Origin: Selaginella moellendorffii
Lineage: Eukaryota; Streptophyta; Lycopodiopsida; Selaginellales; Selaginellaceae
DNA length: 64,000 bases
Assembly: GCF_000143415.4 (NCBI RefSeq)
Contig: NW_003314267.1
Location: 2,198,932 to 2,262,931 of the forward strand
Direction: 5' to 3'
Shown piece by piece: positions 1 through 11,300 of the stretch (the first letter of the stretch is position 1; each line of letters starts with the position of its first letter). The translations under genes and the position numbers were made by a program. The notes under the pieces are model-generated. The model saw only the letters and a program-made list of their open reading frames with translations, was not told the origin of the DNA and ran no database searches.

Positions 1-3000
1 GTAAACTCAGCACCTCAGCTTGAGCGAGGCATCGCCAGACAGCACCCTGGATCGACACGTCCGTGCCACTTCGCAAGTAGAACGCTACCTGGCGGCCAAA
101 TCTCAAGTCCCCATACGAAGCAGCCGCAAAGTTCTGTGCCAGTCCCTCCGCGAACAAAGCGTAGTCGGCATCCACACCACTCTGAAAATCCAGAGCTCCT
201 CTTGCTTCTTCGAAATAGATATCTTGCAGTGATCCGAGAGCGTCGCTCACTGGCTCCTCCAAGAACGTATCTCCCGCAGCAAATACTGTCGATAGAGCAT
301 GAACTTTGCGGACGATCGGTATGTCGCTTGCTGCTCCTCCTTCCTCGAGGCCCAAGAGCAGCAACAGTCCAGCCAGTGTCACGTCTGAGCTTTTGGAGTG
401 CAAAGGACTGAGGATCCAGTGGCAAGGCAATGGAAGCCTCGTCCCTTTCCACTCCCGCAGCAAAACAGTCGAGTTAGCCGTTTTCTCCTCGTCTTCTTCC
501 TCCGTTTCTTCCTCCTTGATGGTCTCAAGTTTCTTCTTGAGGTCGTGCTGCTTTGGCTGCTTCTTTTGTAGCCAAAACTTGGTGAAGTGCTGGAGTAGAA
601 ACTCTCTGCCACCTTTAAACTGCGTCGTATCATACAATCCCTTCCCCTGGTTTATACGTTTCACTGCGTCGTCGAGTGTCAACAGCCACCGTTCCTCCGA
701 AAGTATGTGCCGCGATAACGCTCGCTCCAGCGACGATGGCTCGGTCAGAAGAGCCGTCAAGTTGAGCTTGGTCTTCAGGGAGATCGAGCTCGAGCCTTTT
801 TCGAGTTCTAGAAGACGTAGAATGCCACTGGCGTAAACCCGAGCGACTAGCAGCTTTGAGGAGCAAAATCCACCTCCAGGAACTCTAGAGCTCCATCCAA
901 CTCCCAGTCCCGGCGCCGGTCCTCCCCGAGCAGTACAGCCACAATGCTCTTCTCCATGTAACTTTCCCAAGTTCACCATCTCCACACGCTTCTCTTTAGC
1001 AATGTCTAGCAGGATGTCTAGTTGTTTTGTCTCTCGTCCCAGCTTCTCGAGTCCAGAGGCCAAGCGTGCGGTAGCATGAAGAAAGTTTGCGAGCGTCAGC
1101 TTGGCATAGACTGTAGAGCTTTGGCGGAGAGTTGACACCAGTCGAGCTTGGACGCGATCAAAAGTTTGTTCCACTTGTAAAACGAGATCCGGCAATCCTT
1201 CCGGGCGCACCCTCTCGCAAACCGTTGCCAGGAAATGTAGCACAGAGCCAAGAGCCATCACCTCCGCTTCACCACCTTGGCTGCTCTCTTCCAGCCAACT
1301 TAAGCCGTACTTCACCATGGGCACGGCTATGCTCCACGACCATCCAGTATGAGAAGCCTGTGTATGTTGTTGGCCTTTAACCATGACGGGAAGTGTTCTA
1401 GCGAGAACCTCTAGAACGCTGTAAGATTCTTGTGCTAAGTTGTATATAGCGGGATCCCCTGATGATGCCGACGAGAGCCAAGCAGACAGGGCTGGATGGA
1501 AGTCTGCGAAAAGGCTGATCCCAATGCCATGGAAGATGCAAATTTTCCAGAGCCGGAGTGCTTCTTGCAGAATAGCAGAATCCTTGGAAAGGTCGGCAGC
1601 AGCAGCTCTTGGAAACATCGTAAGACGATAGCTCCATTCGAACAACTCGGACGTGGCAGTTTGCAGCGCTCCCAGCTCTGCAAAGTGGACACAGTAAGAC
1701 TTGGAAGCCTGCGACAAGACCTGCAAAAAACGAAAGGGTAAGCCCTGAGATCTAAACGCAGCATTATGGTACATGCCTTTAAGAGTTGTATAGCTTTAGC
1801 TCGAACGAGAGGAACCAGAGGAGTATCATCATCTTCTTCAGGTAATAGAAATCGTTGGATGACGGAATTGATAAGCCTCGGACATTCCATGACGGCCTTC
1901 GCTGCAGCTGGAGAATGCCTCGCAAAGGCTACAAGAGTAGACAACAGGGCCGCGTTTACGGCCGCATCAAGCTTTTCGACCTGTTAAGTCGGACGTTATT
2001 AGATTCACGCATAATCGAGAAACCAAACCTCTAGAATATATCGGATCCTGGGAAGAACACCCATCCTGATAAAACCAGCAGCTACATCTTTCGTAGCAAC
2101 AGTCGCGTCGTCCGCCACAGTGGTATCACTGTTGTCATTGTCATTGTTGTTCACTTGCGAAAGAAGAAGCTCGGAGGACTTGACGTTGTATTTCCAGTAG
2201 CCACCTCCCAAGTAGCCGTCTTCTTCATGATTGCTGCGCTTGCGAAACACTGGAGCAGTCCACCACAATGGCCCGCCCGGCCATGATCTCTGCAACCAAA
2301 CGTGTGCATCATAAACTGTTTTCACAAAGAAGAACAGCAACTCCTTACCTCGCAGAGGTTAAAAAAGTCATCATTTTGAGAGCTGCTCAGCATAGCCTGT
2401 AGAGCCTTGGCACACGACACCACGGAAGTCAGATTTGTATCATCCAACGCAAGCCTGCAAGCCGGGAATGTCAATAAAGAAAGGAAAGAACTGAGGGTAG
2501 TTCGTCGCCTACCTCAATGTTAACGTGAGTTCTGGCTGTGGTCCAAGACAATAGGCCCAGACAGCTTGCCAATCGTAGTCATTTCTTCCGTCTTGAAGGC
2601 CACTGGCAGCATTTGAGAAAATTGTGCCAAGTAGCTGGACACCAGCAGCTCTATGCGCGGGAACCTTGGAAAAAATTCGCAAAGTTAGAGCCTTCAACTC
2701 TGTGGTTTAGTTGAGATAAACACTACCGTGCTTCGTGAAAGTAGTGCTGCCTCCTTGATAGTGTAGCCCAGTGCAGAAGGATCTCCTTCGGCCCGGAGGT
2801 AATCCCGCTGCGCAACACTAGAAAGATCTTATATGCAGTATTGTCAGCTCAAAGACCAAGAGAGCAGTAAAAAGGAAAAAAAAAAGATAAAGAAACTTAC
2901 CGGAATCGTCTTGCATGTCTGTGTTGCTGCTGCTTATCACTTCTCCATCTAAGCCAAATCGCATCGACTTGATAGCTTCGACCCTCTCGGTCCAGGCGCT

Positions 3001-3689
3001 CGTCATGACTCCGGCCACCACTTTTACACTCTTTTCTTGCTCGTTTGCTCGAACAGGAATTTGCATCTTCGCGTCTTTTGGAGTAGCAGTCGAAGTACTA
3101 GTTTTCGCGCTTTTATCGCCATCTTCTGGAGAGATGGGATTTTTCTCTCCAAAACGTTGCTTCTCCTTTTCCATGCCTCGCCTTTGTAGCATCTTTATTT
3201 TTTCTGGACCCAGACGCTCGAGCAATTCCCCGTGAGCGTCGGAGATTTCTTGCGAGCTCATCGAAGAAATTCTGGCTCGATTCTCAGCATCGATCTCCTG
3301 GGCTTGCGACGGCACTGCATCCTTTCCTTGCGCGGCGGCAGCGGCAGCGGCAGCTACCTCCTTCCATCTCGAATCATCCCTGGATTTCCTTTGCAATGGC
3401 CGAGCAGCATCTCTCCCACCTTCCAGAGGCCCGTCGAGCTCATCCAAATCCACAATCTCATCGGAACGAGGAGAGAAAACGCCCCAATGCTGTCTCCAAT
3501 CCCATGCAAATCGATCAAAATCCCGGCCAGGGGAAAGACAATCGCAGCACTTACCGGGCCGTGAGATCGATGCCGCGCGACTGGAAATGGCAATGCAGTG
3601 ATCGCTGGCAGCTGCGGGGAGGAATCCCCGGCGGCGGAGAAGCCCTTCTCCTTGATCTCGCCGAGGACGCCGAGCGGCTCGTACTCCAT
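1..3689 (-). CDS. IYO: MINIYO / RPAP1-like protein (RNA polymerase II associated), 3' end outside window
   Basis: Multi-exon gene read leftwards; its 3' end lies beyond base 1. RPAP1/MINIYO proteins bind RNA polymerase II and help its nuclear import and elongation; in Arabidopsis IYO promotes cell differentiation (family knowledge). The start is put at 3689, giving MEYEPLGVLG and soon FPVARHRSHGP, a block I know from plant IYO N termini. Intron 1 is 3490-3554 (65 bp, GTAAGT...CAG). Exon 2 carries the RPAP1_N motif at about residues 111-150 (IDAENRARISSMS ... LERLGP ... LQRRG), then AWTERVEAIKSMRF. Later exons keep the conserved order: RDYLRAEGDPSALGYTIKEA (after an intron at about 2828-2900), the block ending WAYCLGPQPELTL (2514-2664, after a 62-bp intron at 2665-2726), GGGYWKYNVKSSELL, DVAAGFIRMGVLPRI, and ARHSP. 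The rest is ARM-like alpha-helical sequence. I saw no lesion, but exons below about 1.9 kb were not all resolved. The start codon is 140 bp from the stop of the next 2OGD gene. Confidence 0.88.
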
Positions 3690-3829
3690 GCCGAAAAACC
3701 CTACTTAGTAGCACGCCATAAAGGAAAATCTCGGCCGTCCACTTGGGCTGGATTCAAGCCGTGCATTACTCGCGCGCAATAAGTTTAAATTCTTAGTAAC
3801 TTTCCAGTTTTTACGATATAGCATCATAG

Positions 3830-5048
3830 CTAAATTCTAAGAGCGTCCAACACCCACTTGCGATGAAGTCCACCAGCTTGCATAGCCGCCATATAATCCC
3901 TATAAACCATAGGCTTAAACACCGGAGAACCCTCCACCAATTCGCTAGCCGGGAGCACTAAACTCTCCCAGCTTGGCCCCATTGCTACTGGAATGGACAT
4001 TCGATCTTCACTGCTGTTAACCACAGCCCTGTGCTCGGGACTCTTATACTTGTCATTACTCAAAATCTGCAAAAAAAAAAAACATTTGACCAGCCAGTCA
4101 ACTTATAGTCGACGAAAGAGTCAACGCTGACCTGGATCTGGTCGCCCAGGTTGACCACGAACGAGTAAGGTATGGGCTTCACGGAGTACCACTCGTTACC
4201 GTGCATCACCTGGAGACCCTCGACGTGATCTTGGAGCAGCAGCGTGATCGATCCGGGGTCCGAGTGTGGGGCGATTCCCAGCACCAGATCGGGCTCGGGG
4301 CAAGCAGGATAGAAGTTGAGAGCCATGACTTGCGAGCAGCCATTGAATGCCTTGTCGATGTAATCCTTTGGAAGATCCAAGCTCTCGGAGATGAGCTCCA
4401 GGATGAACTTCGCAAGGTTTCGAACACGAGTGGAGTAATTGGCAGTAACTTTCCTACAAGATGATCATGTAAGAAAGGATTGGGAGGATTTTATACCTGT
4501 AAGATCCTGGCTTGTCAGGCCAAAGATTTTGTATCTCGGACAGTGGGAGGCAGCTATGGCGGAGGAAATCTCTCCAGCTAAAGACCTTGTCTTGAGTAAT
4601 ATTGAAGCTGGTTCCATACCTCATTCGTGATTCGATGTCTGTGGAGAAGTAGCGCATTTTCTCCTCGTTTGGGAGAGCATGGAATTCACGAGCCACCGAT
4701 TGCATTTCATCCACCAAAGAATGGGGAACGCCGTGATTGATCACCTATTAATAAAATGATGGAGATGGAGATTACATAATACATAGACCAAGTGATAAGC
4801 AAGAAAAATTAGAATTTTCTTACCTGGAAGAAGCCCCAATTCACGCAAGCTTCCCGGATTTGTGAGACAAGAGCTGCTCGAGCCTTGCTCGAATTCAAGG
4901 CGGCGCCAAGATCCAAGACTGGGAAGCTTTCTTCACGATGAACGGCATTTGGGCGGCCCTCTTTGGACTGGATGTAAATGTCGGGCACCTTGTGAAGGCC
5001 CGAATCCACCAGATTTTTCACACCTAAGTGGAGCGGAAGAATTTCCAT
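3830..5048 (-). CDS. 2-oxoglutarate/Fe(II)-dependent dioxygenase, copy 1 (DOXC class)
   Basis: Four exons: 5048-4824, 4744-4497, 4453-4132 and 4066-3830, giving 343 residues with GT-AG introns of 79, 43 and 65 bp. The DOXC family oxidises small molecules (flavonoids, hormones, salicylate in DMR6) using 2-oxoglutarate and Fe(II) in the cytosol. The N-terminal DIOX_N region includes VPDIYIQ, FPVLDLG and [13 protein letters not shown]. The iron ligands are His221 and Asp223 (HSDPGS) and His277 (EHRAVVNS). The 2-oxoglutarate site is Arg287...Ser289 (RMS). [18 protein letters not shown] and [11 protein letters not shown] are typical of DMR6/flavanone-hydroxylase-like enzymes. An upstream in-frame Met at 5198 exists; 5048 is preferred because it matches the start of the three paralogues in the window. 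It lacks the divergent OEP80 partner of those copies, so it is probably an older duplicate. The substrate cannot be told from sequence. Confidence 0.88.
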
Positions 5049-5198
5049 TGTCTTCCTTTGGTAGCTTTTAGGCTTTAGGTAGCACTGGGTTTTGATATAT
5101 TTCCTGCTGTTCCGAGCTGACTCGGTATAGGACAGGCATTTGGAGACGTTTTTGCAAAAAGAACAAGAGTTTGAGCATCTTTGATTCGGTAATGCCAT

Positions 5199-5605
5199 GA
5201 ATTCCAGTTTATATATACATATGTGTTTTATAATTTAAAATAAGTTACTTTAATGTGAGCGTGGTATCACTGACTTGCATTATTAATAAAATAGAGCTTA
5301 ACATCAGAACTAGAATATGCCTAAATAACATGAGTGAATGCACATATATAACAATATAATATATGGAATTTTAAAGTCTTCTACCAACCAAAAGTTAGCA
5401 AGTTTTGTTTATACTTTCTAATATGTGAAACATGTGAATTTTTTTTATAGAGAGATAGTGTTACTACCTAAAACTGATATAATTGTTTTCTTAGATGTTT
5501 TTGGCATGCAAGCTGGTGACATCCTTTTGGATTTATTTTTGTTAGCAAGTTTATCCCCAGTAATAGTCTTTATTATATCAATATTTATATTTTTCAAACA
5601 TCTAG
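5199..5605. other. AT-rich intergenic DNA
   Basis: AT-rich sequence between the dioxygenase and the 5' LTR of the gypsy element. I see no convincing coding, RNA or repeat signal. CTAG lies directly before the LTR at 5602-5605. Confidence 0.5.
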
Positions 5606-5777
5606 TGTGAGGGCCAAGTGTACGGCTACAATGCCGTATACTAATATTAGCGTAGTGGATTTTGGTAGCCATCAGATTGATTTCAATCCAGACCACTCGC
5701 TCCTGTATATAAACTAGGGTTTTTGGGCTAATTGATATGCACATTTCTGTATTCCCTTTCCATATTCCATGCACTCA
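5606..5777 (+). repeat. 5' LTR of gypsy element
   Basis: 172 bp, TG...CA ends. A TATA box (TATATAAA, 5706-5713) lies about 70 bp before the LTR end, so this LTR could act as promoter. It differs from the 3' LTR at 8 positions by hand alignment, all transitions and no indels (about 95% identity). Confidence 0.92.
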
Positions 5778-6012
5778 CATTGGTGGAGGTGAGGGGCACC
5801 TTTGATTGTCCCTGGGGAGTGCTTGGATTTAGGATTTCGGTTTAGATCTAGCTTTTGCATTGTCTAGATCTAGCTTTTTCCATTTCCTTTCTTTTGTTCT
5901 TTCCTTTCAAGATTTTGGTTTAGATCTAGCTTTTTGCATTGTCTAGATCTACGATTTCTTTCCAGCTTTTTGTCATTTCTCTTCTTTTGCTCTTTCTTTC
6001 TCATTCATTTTC

Positions 6013-6945
6013 ATGGCCGATCCGCAATCTCCTCCTTTGACTCTAGAGCAGCAGTTGGTTCAATTGCTTGATACTATGCACTTGCAATTGAACAACCAAA
6101 CTCAGTTGATGGCGGCATTCACGGCACATGGTACAACTCCTCCTGCTTTTGGTGCCAATCCTCGCGTTCGGCCGGAGTTCTTTCGTGGGAATCCTGGGGA
6201 TGATATGTACCATTGGTTCGATCATTTCACGGTGATTGCCACATATCATTCTTGGGATGATGCTCGACGTTTGCGTGAGTTCCCCACATGTCTTCAAGGG
6301 ACGGCATTGCAGTGGTACAATGGATTGAGTGCAGCTACTCGTGGCGATTGGAGTGTTCTTCCGGACGTCTTCAAACGCGCCTTCGGACACGCCGACGATT
6401 GTGATGATGCCTTCCAACAATTGCATCATCTTCGCCAAGGGCCATCTGAGTCGGTGATGCAATTTGGCGTTCGTTTCCGAAGTCTTTTGCTTCGTGCGGA
6501 GCCAAATATGTCGGAGCGGATCAAGCTAGGAATGCTGTGGCCAGCACTTCGTCAAGATCTTGTCGGATTTGTGCATGCACTTGCTCCTGCCACTCTTGAC
6601 GATGCTCTTCGCTTGGCACAACGTTATGAGACGTCGCCTCTTCCACTTCTTGCTACACGTCCTTCAACTCCACTTCCTATGAGTGATGGTCCTGTTCCCA
6701 TGGAGGTTGATGCTGCTGCTGCTCGAGTCCAAGGACAAGGGCGAGGACGTGGTCGTGGCCGTGACGTTCGTTGCTGGGCGTGTGATGAAGTTGGTCATAC
6801 TTATCGGCGTTGTCGGCGCTTTCCGGATTGGCGACCTCCATTTCCTGGGTGGAGACCTTGGCGTCAGCAACGTCCCGTTGGTGCTGCTGCGGTGGAAGGT
6901 TTGGATACCGAGGTGCATTTGGGAAACGAGGAGTCGCACGAGTAA
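6013..6945 (+). CDS. Gag polyprotein of the gypsy element
   Basis: 310 residues, MADPQSPPLT..., beginning about 235 bp after the 5' LTR. It has the Ty3/gypsy gag (retrotrans_gag) core with PEFFRGNPGDDMYHWFDHF, then LQGTALQWYNGLS and FKRAFGHAD. A basic GRGRGRGRDV stretch is followed by one CCHC zinc knuckle, CWACDEVGHTYRRC, for RNA packaging. Gag forms the virus-like particle in which reverse transcription occurs. The reading frame is intact. The pol frame overlaps its 3' end in the -1 frame, so pol may once have been reached by frameshifting, or the offset is a lesion. Confidence 0.85.
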   Translation: MADPQSPPLTLEQQLVQLLDTMHLQLNNQTQLMAAFTAHGTTPPAFGANPRVRPEFFRGNPGDDMYHWFDHFTVIATYHSWDDARRLREFPTCLQGTALQWYNGLSAATRGDWSVLPDVFKRAFGHADDCDDAFQQLHHLRQGPSESVMQFGVRFRSLLLRAEPNMSERIKLGMLWPALRQDLVGFVHALAPATLDDALRLAQRYETSPLPLLATRPSTPLPMSDGPVPMEVDAAAARVQGQGRGRGRGRDVRCWACDEVGHTYRRCRRFPDWRPPFPGWRPWRQQRPVGAAAVEGLDTEVHLGNEESHE

Positions 6946-9900
6946 TGGAGGGACCTTGCGCGAATAAGTTAGTGACCCCTCCATCTTTCTTTTGGGAGTA
7001 TCATCAAGGGGTTCACTCGGCACCGGTTCATCCAGTGTTTACTTTCCAAGCTCGTTTTTATAACAAGAGGTCTCCTATTCTTCTCTCCGTGTTGGTTGAT
7101 ACAGGTTCGAGTTTATCTTCTATTGCTTGACCTGTTGCCACACGTTGTCGTCTACACTTGCGTCGTGCGGCAGATCCAGTTTTCATTCTTTATGGCAACG
7201 GCCGTACACAGGCATGTGCACGAGATGAGGCGGACCTGGTTGTGCGTGTGGGCGATCTCGAGCTTGAGTTGCAGTCGTTGCGGGTGGTGCCGAGTCAAGC
7301 TTTTGACCTCATTCTTGGTATGGATTGGTTGCAGCACAATCATGCCAAGTGTGACTTTGAGGCTTTTCCCCCTTGTCTCATACTTCCTTATGTTTCATCC
7401 ATTCCTCTCACTTCCGTACCTCTTCGTCCCTCTACTTCTACCTCTGCTTCCATTACTTTTGTTCCCCCATTATTTCCTCTTGTGTTTCCATCTTGTTCTA
7501 CTCTTCCCTTTTCTGATCCCTCTGATGATCTTTGTGTTGCAGCTGTTGACCAGCTCATGAAGGAGTATTCTGATCTCTTTGAATTTGACTTATCGTCTGG
7601 GGCCAAGATTGCCATACGTCATCCCATTCCAACCGGGGATGCTCGTCCAATCAAGGTTCCTGTTCGTCGTCGGTCACCCAAGGAGATCAAGATTTTACGT
7701 GCAAACGTCAAGGAGATGTTGGAGAAGGGTGTTATTCGGAAGTCGCGGAGTCCTTGGGCATGTGAACCTCATCTTGTGACGAAGCCTGATGGGAGTATTC
7801 GTTTCTGCATCGACTATCGTCCGTTAAATGAAGTGACGATCCCGGACGTGTACCTTCTTCCTCACACTGCTGATCTCTTGGATCGTCTGGGGCGAAGTCG
7901 TTGGTTCACCAAGCTAGATCTTGCTTCTGGGTATTGGCAAGTACCGATGGCTGAAGACGATATTCCTAAGACTGCTTTTCGTACACCATTTGGTTTGTAC
8001 GAGTTTTTGGTGATGCCGTTTGGTTTGAACAATGCTCCAGCAACTTTTCAGCGGATGATGGACGAGGTTCTTTGCGATATGCCGGAGGTGACGGCTGACT
8101 TCATTGATGATGTCTTGATCCACTCGGAGGGGACGTGGGAGGAGCATGTTCGTGATGTTTGTAAAGTGTTGGATCGGCTACGCGACGTTGGTTTAAAGCT
8201 GAAGTGGTCGAAGTGCGTGTTTGGGTCCAAGGACACAACTTATCTTGGGTACCGTATTTCTCGTGAGGGTTTGCAAGTTGATCCTGACAAACTTGTGGCT
8301 GTTCTAAAGTTCCCTACTCCAAAGTGTGTGAATGATGTGCAGCGCTTTTTGGGTAAGGTGCAGTATCTCGGTCGTTTTGTGGATCATCTTTCCGATCGCA
8401 CTATACCATTGCAAGCGTTGCTGAAGTCATCAACGTCATCTTTCATCTGGTCTCTCGATTTTGAGCGGGCGTTCGTGAATCTTAAAGAGCTATTGACGAC
8501 TCCTCCGGTTTTGGCATATCCTGACTACACTCGACCTTTTATTTTGCGCGTGGATGCTTCTGACATTGGTCTTGGAGGTGTGTTGATGCAAGAGAGCTCG
8601 AGTGTGCCTGGTCAGCACCATCCCATTGCATACATAAGCCGTACATTACAACCAGCGGAGATGAACTACTCCACGACGGAGAAGGAGTGTTTAGCAGCGG
8701 TCTGGGGTTTCGAGAAACTTCATGCCTATCTATATGGTTCTCGGACGTTACTTGAAGGTGACCATGCTATTGTTACTTCATAATTGAAGCGGAAGAACAT
8801 GGTTGGTCGTACGGCTCGATGGGCTTTGAAGCTTTAGATATATGATTTCGATGTTGTTCATCGCCCAGGGAGTTCTATGGCTGATGCTGATGCCCTCTCT
8901 CGAGCTCCTCTTCCTTCTCCACTCACTTCTCATGTTTCTGATGAACCTGTTGTTCCAGCATCTGTGGTTTTTCTAGATGAGGATTCTATGCCGTCGGCGG
9001 TTGCTGTCCTTGACGTTCAGTGTCCACAGGGCATAGAGCAAGATCTACCTTCTCTGGATGAGGTTCGCGAAGCTCAAAAGATTGAGCCATGGATTCGAAG
9101 GCTTCGAGATGGGTTTGAGAATCCTGCATCACTTGCTGATGACTTACCTTTTCGGCATTTACATTCTCAATATCGCCTTGAAGATGGCCTTCTTTATTTT
9201 GTGGGGACGGATCCTGATACTCATTTATGGCTGGTGGTGCCTTCGGTGTTTATTCCGCGGTTTCTCCATGCCTACCATGATTCTCCTATTCTAGGTGGGC
9301 ATATGGGACACCGTCGTGTCACCGAGAAGCTGCGCAGATCTTTCTATTGGCCAGAGATGCGACGTGATATTATCCGGTATGTGTGTAGCTGCGTTTGGTG
9401 CCAAGCTCGTAATACTCCCCCTTGTGCTGCGGAAGGACGGTTGGAGTCAATTGCAGTTTCTCGTCCGTTTGAGTTGGTGGCGTTTAATCTTATGGGACCT
9501 TTTCCGCGATCAACTGCTGGCAATGAGTATGTTATTATTGCTTCTGACTACTTGACTCATTGGGTGGAAGTTGATGCTCTTGCTAGTGCCTCTGCAACTG
9601 CTGTTGGATACTTCCTCCTCAATCGAGTGGTGTTCCAGCATTCTTGTCCAGAACGGATTCTTTCGGATAATGGTCCTGCATTTATGGCTGAGGTATTTCA
9701 TGTTTTGACATCTCGGTTGGGGATACGCCACACTTTTACGAGTGCTTATCATTCACAATCAGACGGTCTAGTGGAACGGCTCGTTCGGACATTCAAAAGG
9801 ATGATTGCGAAGTATGTGAACTTTCAACATTCGGATTGGGATGGTTATTTGCCGTCTCTTCGGTATGCTTATGTCACAGGGGTGCAAAGTTCTGTTGGTG

Positions 9901-10408
9901 CTTCACCACATAAACTTCTATATGGTCATGATCCAATATTACCAACAAAGCTGGGTTTACCTTCGCGATTGCCACGAGCTCCTGATGCTAGGTCATGGGA
10001 TCAATATTTGACAAGCATTCTTCCACTTGTCCGAGCAGAGTCTGCTGAACACTTAGGCCGCATACAAGTGGGACAACAACGGCGCTACAATTCCCATCAT
10101 CGTCCACCAGCGGAGTACAAAGTGGATGATTTGGTGTTAGTCCGTTTTCCCCATCTTACGGTACATGGTTTATCTAAGGGGATCCTTGCGCAGTGGAAGG
10201 ACCGTATCGGGTGTTGCAGCAAGTTGGACCACAAGTTTATGAGGTTTGGCATGATGTTCAGCAAGCCGATCCTCCGGAGATTGTGCATGTGCAGCGGTTA
10301 AAACGCTTCATACAAAGGGATCAGGAGCAGTTAATACCGTCTACAGATCCACCGATGCCTCCTCCTGACGTTCCTCCAGATCCCGGCCCGTCTACAAGAG
10401 AACCCTGA
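6945..10408 (+). pseudogene. Pol region of the gypsy element (protease-RT-RNase H-integrase), broken
   Basis: One frame can be followed from about 6.95 to 10.2 kb. The aspartic protease motif DTGSS is near 7.1 kb, followed by a TGA at 7128. RT shows FCIDYRPLNEVT, KLDLASGYWQVPM, VMPFGLNNAPATFQRMM and the catalytic box FIDDVLI. RNase H shows LRVDASDIGLGGVLMQ and YSTTEKECLAAVWG. Stops follow at 8781 and 8835. Integrase resumes at 8877 with an HHCC domain (GGHMGHRRVTEKL ... CSCVWCQ), then FNLMGPF at 9486, where the first catalytic Asp is replaced by Asn (AAT). The second Asp (RILSDNGPAF) and the Glu (DGLVERLVRTF) remain. After about 10.19 kb the C-terminal part (GPYRVLQQVGPQVYEV) is in another frame. 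It cannot make a working polyprotein as it stands. Confidence 0.9.
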
Positions 10409-10440
10409 CGGCCTTCCATTATTCCGAGAGGAGGGGATGA

Positions 10441-10612
10441 TGTGAGGGCCAAGTGTACGGCTACGATGCCGTATACTAATATTAGCGTAATGGATTTTGG
10501 TAGCCGTCGGATTGGTTTCAATCCGGACCACTCGCTCCTGTATATAAGCTAGGGTTTTTGGGTTAATTGATATGCACATTTCTGTATTCCCTTTCCATAT
10601 TCCATGCACTCA
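10441..10612 (+). repeat. 3' LTR of gypsy element
   Basis: 172 bp, same ends as the 5' LTR, TATA box TATATAAG at 10541-10548. It follows the purine-rich tract GAGAGGAGGGGATGA. The sequence after it starts TACTAGG. Confidence 0.92.
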
Positions 10613-11300
10613 TACTAGGAAGTAACACATAATTAATTTACATATTTGTTCCATAGTTGAATGCCAAATACTATAGATAGAAAGTGGATTACATCACTAT
10701 AATTCAAAAGTGGGTATTTATCAAGAAGAATGGGCAATGGTGTATAGAGAGAATGATGCATGATTTAATAGTGTGAATTTGTGGTGATAAAAGTGATAAA
10801 AAGTGGGATGAAGTGAAGGCAGTGGGATCCCAAAAATATTTGAGGACTCACTAAGAAACCATACAAGTTTGCATATGAAAGGAGTTAATACAACCTTACA
10901 ACTAAAATACAACCTAGAACTCATAGCCTAAAATAGCAAGGCCTAAAAGGAAAGTTGAAAGAAAGTGAAGAAAAAAGAACAAGGAAGAAAAAGGAAAAAA
11001 ATCACTGCAAAAAATCTTTGAGATAGCAATGATTATGAGTGTGTGAGAGCTCATGGCCAATTTCATTTGCAAACATGTAAGAACCACTTTCCATATGGTG
11101 TTGAATGAAATAGGGGCTAAGCCATTGTGAAGAGAATTTGGAGGAGGGAATGAGAAGAACAAATGCCCTAAAGAAAAAAAGATTAAATCTAAAACTTTAG
11201 AGTTAATGGCCATCTTGAGCTTGCAACAAAAAGCTGTTTGGCTAAGGCTTGATGTTACTCATCATTGCAACGACAAGAGCTCCACTGAAAGTTCTCCCTT
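10613..11300. other. AT-rich intergenic DNA
   Basis: AT-rich, no gene recognised. Part of it may be the decayed 3' end of the minus-strand gypsy relic to the right, but I cannot show that. Confidence 0.4.

Larger units (their letters stand above)
5606..10612 (+). mobile_element. Ty3/gypsy LTR retrotransposon, degenerate
   Basis: Full-length element bounded by two 172-bp LTRs (5606-5777 and 10441-10612), both TGTGAGG...GCACTCA. The order is gag, protease, RT, RNase H, integrase, which is the gypsy order. A possible primer-binding site begins TGG at 5781, three bases after the LTR, but does not match the usual initiator-Met site. A purine tract (about 10425-10437) precedes the 3' LTR. The 5' leader carries a diverged tandem repeat around TTTAGATCTAGC (about 5840-5960). 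No clean target duplication is seen; CTAG occurs at 5602-5605 and at 10615-10618, but the latter is two bases off the LTR. The element is disabled by in-frame stops at 7128 (TGA), 8781 (TAA) and 8835 (TAG), a frameshift near 10.19 kb and an integrase active-site change. No chromodomain is visible. Confidence 0.93.

Noticed and set aside
3396-3782. Plus-strand frame opposite the MINIYO first exons
   Set aside because: The minus strand has conserved motifs and splice sites; the plus frame is a GC-rich shadow.
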